A stretch of DNA of 64,000 nt, from the NCBI GenBank assembly GCA_012838955.1, contig DUOH01000034.1, forward strand, positions 1 through 64,000. The letters are read 5' to 3'. Shown piece after piece: positions 60,517 to 64,000 of this stretch (within the stretch, counting starts at the first letter, position 1; every line of letters starts with the position of its first letter). The notes below the pieces were generated by a model, which made no database searches, had not been told where the DNA came from, and was given only the letters and a program-made list of their open reading frames with translations. Source of the DNA: Bacillota bacterium. Its GTDB lineage: Bacteria > Bacillota > UBA4882 > UBA10575. The translations under genes and the position numbers were made by a program.

Positions 60517-61299
60517 CTATGATTTTTGCCAAGGTAGCGCCAGATGTTTAGTTATATAATCCAGAGCCCGATCAAAGAGGTAACCCAGGAAGACAACAAC
60601 AGCGGTCCAGGCAAAAACCTCGGAAGTATTCAGAAAGGTCCGGGCGGTGTCCATTCTGGTTCCCATTCCCCAACGTGGAACAGCCATTACTTCCGCGGCG
60701 ATCATTACCTTCCAGGTGATCCCCAACCCTGCGGCGGCACCAGCAGCAAGAAAAGGCAGGATGGCCGGTAAATAGAGTTTCCGCAAAACTCGTCCGGGTT
60801 TGACCCGGAAAATTTCGGCCATTTCCAGGAGGGCGGGATCCACTTGACTGATTCCTTCCAGAACATTTTGGGTGACCAGAGGGAAGACTACAAAGAAGGT
60901 AACAAAAATGGCGACGGCGTCAGATTTGAACCAAATCAAAGCCAACAAGATGAAGGACATGGACGGGGTGCTTCTCATCGTCACTAACACCGGGCGGAAG
61001 ATCTGGTTAAAGTGGGAGTTTAACCCGGCGCATAGGCCGAAGGCCACACCGGTGAAGTAAGAAAAGAGAAACCCTACGAGCCCCCGGTGCAAAGTGGCGA
61101 AGAAATGCCGCCAAAACTCGGGAGTCTGCACTAAGTTGAGCAGGACGGCAAGAACCCTTTCCGGGGCTGGGAGGATCAGCTCCTTTCCGATCCGGAGGGC
61201 CGCCAGTTTCCAGAGGAAGAAGACGAGCAGCCAAGCTCCGCAAGGACCATAGAAGATTAAGCGTATCTTACGTACTGGTTTATTGGTAGAAGTTCGCAT
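60517..61299 (-). CDS. NitT/TauT-family ABC transporter, permease
   Basis: 260 residues from the ATG at 61299. About six membrane helices with the BPD_transp_1 coupling motif (EMAEIFRVKPGRVLRKLYLPAILPFLAAG). The start overlaps the substrate-binding protein gene by 20 nt, so the units are coupled; the ATPase follows 11 nt after its stop. Related to SsuC/TauC and HMP/thiamine precursor permeases. Confidence 0.93.
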   Translation of the reverse strand: MRTSTNKPVRKIRLIFYGPCGAWLLVFFLWKLAALRIGKELILPAPERVLAVLLNLVQTPEFWRHFFATLHRGLVGFLFSYFTGVAFGLCAGLNSHFNQIFRPVLVTMRSTPSMSFILLALIWFKSDAVAIFVTFFVVFPLVTQNVLEGISQVDPALLEMAEIFRVKPGRVLRKLYLPAILPFLAAGAAAGLGITWKVMIAAEVMAVPRWGMGTRMDTARTFLNTSEVFAWTAVVVFLGYLFDRALDYITKHLALPWQKS

Positions 61300-62251
61300 C
61301 AGGAATCCGTGCTCCGATCGAATCAGGGTTGTATTTATATAAGGCGTGTAAGAAGGCTTCAATCTCTCCTTTTACCTCAAAGGGCCTGAGGAAATCCAGA
61401 TTGCAGCGGGGAATAGCCAAGGGTCCTACTGCCGCCTGAATTGAGAGGTGTTTTTCCGCCAAGATACCGGCTTGGTCCGGGTTTTGTGTGACCCAGGCGC
61501 TGGAAGCGGCAGCCTCCCGTAAGAAGCCAGAGATAAGTTCAGGGTAGGTTTGGGCGAAGGCGGTTTTTACCACGAGACAACTTTGGGGGTAGGATCGATT
61601 TTGGTTATGTAGCTTCTTCCACTCTTCCTGGAAATTCAGGAGGATCTGGGTGGTGGTCTCCCTCAGTATCACCTGGCTTACCCAAGGTTCCGGTAGAACC
61701 CCCAATTCAACCCGGCCGGCGATCATTAATTGCGCCAATTCTACCGGGGTGGAGTAATAGACCAACTTGAGGTCGGCCTCTGGGTTCAGGCCGTTGTTTT
61801 CCAGGATGAACCGGAAGAGAAGATCCGGGGTGGCCCCTGGGGCAGCGATGGCTACTTCTTTTCCTTTCAAGTCTGTCCAAGTACGGATGGAGCGGTCCCG
61901 CCCGATCACGTAGTTCACACCCCAGTTGGTCACAGCTAACAAGCGAATAGGTATTCCCTTATTATAGAGGATGGCTGCGAGATTTGTGGGTAGGGCGGCA
62001 ATATCAGCTTCTCCGGAAACGATCTTGGCGATGATCTGATCCGGACCTTTGAGCAGGTTGTAGGAGGCGGTGACCTTTGGCGAAAAAACCGGATTGTCTT
62101 GGATCATTTTGAGCAGTGTTAACCCGGTAGGCCCCTGTAAAGCCATGATCTTGACGGTAGTTTCCCCGGGCCGGACGGCGTTCGCCGGTGACAAGGCGGA
62201 AAAGACCACCAACAAACAACAGCTCCATAAAATTAGCGTTTTTTGACTCAT
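61280..62251 (-). CDS. NitT/TauT-family ABC transporter, substrate-binding protein
   Basis: 323 residues. Signal peptide (first about 25 residues, cleavage after ANA); the Cys pair at 11-12 lies inside the hydrophobic core and is not a clear lipobox. Type II periplasmic-binding fold of the SsuA/THI5-like group: VKIMALQGPTGLTLLKMI, GEADIAALPTNLAAILYNKG, WTDLKGKEVAIAAPGATPDLLFRFIL, GVLPEPWVS. Ligand class is uncertain (nitrate, sulfonate, aliphatic amine or pyrimidine). AGGAGGAAGG precedes the ATG. Confidence 0.92.
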   Translation of the reverse strand: MSQKTLILWSCCLLVVFSALSPANAVRPGETTVKIMALQGPTGLTLLKMIQDNPVFSPKVTASYNLLKGPDQIIAKIVSGEADIAALPTNLAAILYNKGIPIRLLAVTNWGVNYVIGRDRSIRTWTDLKGKEVAIAAPGATPDLLFRFILENNGLNPEADLKLVYYSTPVELAQLMIAGRVELGVLPEPWVSQVILRETTTQILLNFQEEWKKLHNQNRSYPQSCLVVKTAFAQTYPELISGFLREAAASSAWVTQNPDQAGILAEKHLSIQAAVGPLAIPRCNLDFLRPFEVKGEIEAFLHALYKYNPDSIGARIPDANFYQ

Positions 62252-62629
62252 CTGCCTTCCTCCTCTGGACTATTGACCGATGAAAGATGCATCGTTTGAT
62301 GTCTAATTTTACCCCAAGAACCCTGTTTTTGCAAATAAAACCCTGTGGTGAGCTCAGTGTCTCTACAATGTTTTATGATAAATTTTTCTTAATTTAAGTC
62401 TAAGCTAAAGGAGATGGACGAGTTGGTGGAAAACTACTAAGGTAAATGTAATTTTCTGTTCCGTCTTTTTCGTATTTGAGGAGAGTGACTTAACCAGTAT
62501 GCTTCGGAAAAATATGATTTAACAAAAGTGGTAACTAGAGACCAGGGTGGCTCTTTATTACGCAGTCTGTCTTGGCAGGGAAAGAATAAGCGTAGGGCAT
62601 AGTTATACATGTGAGGTTGGTGATTATTC
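62252..62629. other. Divergent intergenic region between the ABC importer and sufC
   Basis: 378 nt with no supported gene. A minus-strand frame at 62437-62631 lacks family resemblance. GAGACCAGGGTGGCTC near 62539 superficially resembles a T-box core but lacks ACCGCG and a terminator. No clear promoter pair could be fixed. The sufC ribosome binding site (GAGGTTGGTGA) lies at the right end. Confidence 0.4.
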
Positions 62630-63367
62630 ATGTTGACAGTGGAAAAACTCTCTGTAAAAGCAGGGGAGCGACTGATCCTGGATGAAGTCTCCTTGACGAT
62701 TCCCGCTGGGGAGACTCATATCTTGATGGGGCCAAACGGTTCGGGAAAGAGTACTTTGTTAAGGGTAATCATGGGTTTGGGTGACTTGGAGGTGGTCTCC
62801 GGGCGCATCATTTTTCAGGGTAGAGACGTGACCAAGCTCCCCATTGATGAGCGGGCTCGGTTGGGGATAGGCTTGGCTATGCAGCACTCTCCTTCTTTGC
62901 CTGAAGTTACTTTGAAGGGTCTGGCCCAAGTCTTGGGTGACAGGTATAAAAACGACTGGCGTTCCCTGGCTACGGCGTTGAACTGCGATTACTTACTGGA
63001 ACGCGGGTTGAATGACCGGTTCTCCGGGGGAGAGTCCAAACGGGCAGAATTACTTCAATTACTGATTCAACGGCCGCAACTCTTGTTAGTTGATGAGCCT
63101 GAATCCGGTGTGGATCTGGTCAATATCGCCGTGGTCGGAAAGGCCTTACATCAACTGTTGAAACAGGGAAAGATTAAAGACCGGGAGCATTCTGGGTTGG
63201 TTATCACGCATACCGGTCATATTCTCAATTACCTAAACGCTGATCAAGGCTATGTCATGATCAACGGGAAACTGGTTTGTGAGGGTAATCCCCGTGATCT
63301 CTTTGAGGAAATCAGTAAGCATGGATTTGAGGGGTGTGTAGCATGCGCAGAGTGCAAGCGGAGATAA
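62630..63367 (+). CDS. sufC: SufC, Fe-S cluster assembly ATPase
   Basis: 245 residues. ABC ATPase: Walker A GPNGSGKSTLLR, GLAMQHSPSLPEVT in place of a standard Q-loop, signature FSGGESKRAELLQLL, Walker B LLLVDEPESGVD, His in VITHTGHIL. SGGESKR and the missing transporter partners identify SufC. The tail GCVACAECKRR adds three closely spaced Cys, unlike Bacillus SufC. It overlaps the next gene by 25 nt. It powers the SufBC scaffold for Fe-S cluster assembly. Confidence 0.94.
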   Translation: MLTVEKLSVKAGERLILDEVSLTIPAGETHILMGPNGSGKSTLLRVIMGLGDLEVVSGRIIFQGRDVTKLPIDERARLGIGLAMQHSPSLPEVTLKGLAQVLGDRYKNDWRSLATALNCDYLLERGLNDRFSGGESKRAELLQLLIQRPQLLLVDEPESGVDLVNIAVVGKALHQLLKQGKIKDREHSGLVITHTGHILNYLNADQGYVMINGKLVCEGNPRDLFEEISKHGFEGCVACAECKRR

Positions 63368-64000
63368 AAAAGGTTCAAGAACGATTAAAGGAAGCGGCGT
63401 GGGAGGCCAGGGAAAAACCTGGAGCGTACGGTGATGATTTTGATCCGGCGGTCTTTATTAATGATCATTCTGAACTGAATGGGAGGGAACGGGAGCTCTC
63501 CGCCAAACTGCGGGAAGTGGCGCTCTTGTCCGGTTTTGATCCGGAGGAGAAGCAACGTTCAGCTTCTTATCTTCAAAAAGACGCGGATGTGCTTTATGAA
63601 AAAGTAACCGGCCTCTACGATGGTCAGGTTGAGATCATGAGTATTGAGCGGGCGCTGGAAGAATATGATTGGCTTTGGGATTATTGGTGGAAGACGGTGG
63701 ATGTTGATGCCGATAAATTTACCGCCTATACGGAACTCTATCAAAAAGGGGGGTACTTCATTCGGATCTTGCCTGGCGCAAAGGTGGAGTTGCCGATTCA
63801 ATCCTGTCTGATGATGTCGGAGCAAGAAGGCAGTCAGAGGGTGCATAATATCGTCATTGCGGAAGAGGGTTCCTCAGCAGAGATCGTCAGTGGTTGCACT
63901 ACTGTACCCCAGGTGGAAACCGGTATGCATTTGGGGGTAACCGAGTTTTATGTAAAGAAAGGCGCTCATCTGTCTTTCACCATGGTTCATAACTGGGCTG
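63343..64000 (+). CDS. sufB: SufB/SufD-family Fe-S scaffold protein (partial, runs off the window)
   Basis: About 219 codons are visible, open at the right edge. N-terminal helical part (MRRVQAEIKKVQERLKEAAW...), then SAKLREVALLSGFDPEEKQRSASYLQKD, YDWLWDYWWKTVDVDADKF and the beginning of the SufB beta-helix (VELPIQSCLMM, VHNIVIAEEGSSAEIVSGCTT). The short N-terminus without the long Bacillus SufB leader, and sufC directly upstream, match the compact two-gene SUF systems of anaerobes and archaea (called SMS). The ATG at 63343 lies inside sufC after GAGGGGTGTG. SufD is the alternative. Confidence 0.88.
   Translation, partial: MRRVQAEIKKVQERLKEAAWEAREKPGAYGDDFDPAVFINDHSELNGRERELSAKLREVALLSGFDPEEKQRSASYLQKDADVLYEKVTGLYDGQVEIMSIERALEEYDWLWDYWWKTVDVDADKFTAYTELYQKGGYFIRILPGAKVELPIQSCLMMSEQEGSQRVHNIVIAEEGSSAEIVSGCTTVPQVETGMHLGVTEFYVKKGAHLSFTMVHNWA

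Noticed and set aside
62535-62560. T-box core before sufC
   Set aside because: AGGGTGG is present by itself without ACCGCG or a downstream terminator.

Overview
The window looks like chromosomal DNA from an anaerobic, endospore-forming member of the Bacillota (clostridial grade). Support comes from spoIIE, two CotF-like spore coat genes, a GerMN-domain gene, a D,D-carboxypeptidase of the DacF type, the fapR-fabH pair, CIRCE-controlled groES-groEL, frequent TTG/GTG starts behind strong AGGAGG-type ribosome binding sites, and hairpin-plus-T-run terminators. A Na+-pumping oxaloacetate decarboxylase and a compact sufC-sufB pair fit an anaerobe. One secreted protein (11801-12484) has the C-terminal signature of an outer-membrane beta-barrel, so a diderm lineage (for example Limnochordia/Hydrogenispora-like) is possible. 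That placement is inference.

Layout. 1-1460: ISLre2-type transposase remnant next to tlyA. 1460-5410: long leader with candidate attenuators, then oadG / biotin carrier / oadB / oadA. 5450-11570: alaS, two spore coat genes, groES-groEL. 11570-16090: putative beta-barrel protein, GerMN protein, two small unknown genes, dacF, YkvI-type transporter. 16090-24260: spoIIE, tilS, ftsH (hpt, usual in this block, has moved to 29730), an LCP cell-wall ligase and comB. 24380-27790 (minus): UPF0210, UPF0237 (ACT) and a diguanylate cyclase. 28076-34643: membrane pseudokinase, hpt, guaA, purine permease, hisZ. 34664-38191: lone CBM25 protein among hairpin clusters, single receiver domain behind a sigma-H-like promoter, secreted protein, rarA. 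38188-41900: argF with an ARG-box-like operator, fapR-fabH with a FapR-like operator, hisK with three tandem 20-bp repeats. 42190-48801: lipoprotein, then a minus-strand galactoside operon (GH1, GH36, GPH symporter). 49256-51398: SYLF protein, UPF0291 protein with a Cys/His tail, small secreted protein, nitroreductase. 51742-57259: five-gene Ser/Thr phospho-signalling cassette. 57463-59747: two HD hydrolases and an Smr protein. 59744-62251 (minus): NitT/TauT-type ABC importer. 62630-64000: sufC and the start of sufB.

The strongest candidate for a little-described system is 51742-57259: a zinc-ribbon membrane Ser/Thr kinase with a coiled-coil ectodomain, two PP2C phosphatases, a zinc-ribbon FHA protein, and a membrane protein with an outside VWA domain and an inside FHA domain. 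A second, degenerate membrane kinase lies at 28076-29488. Together they suggest a transmembrane phosphothreonine circuit linking an extracellular contact to cytoplasmic FHA readers. No tRNA, rRNA, CRISPR array or intact mobile element was seen.
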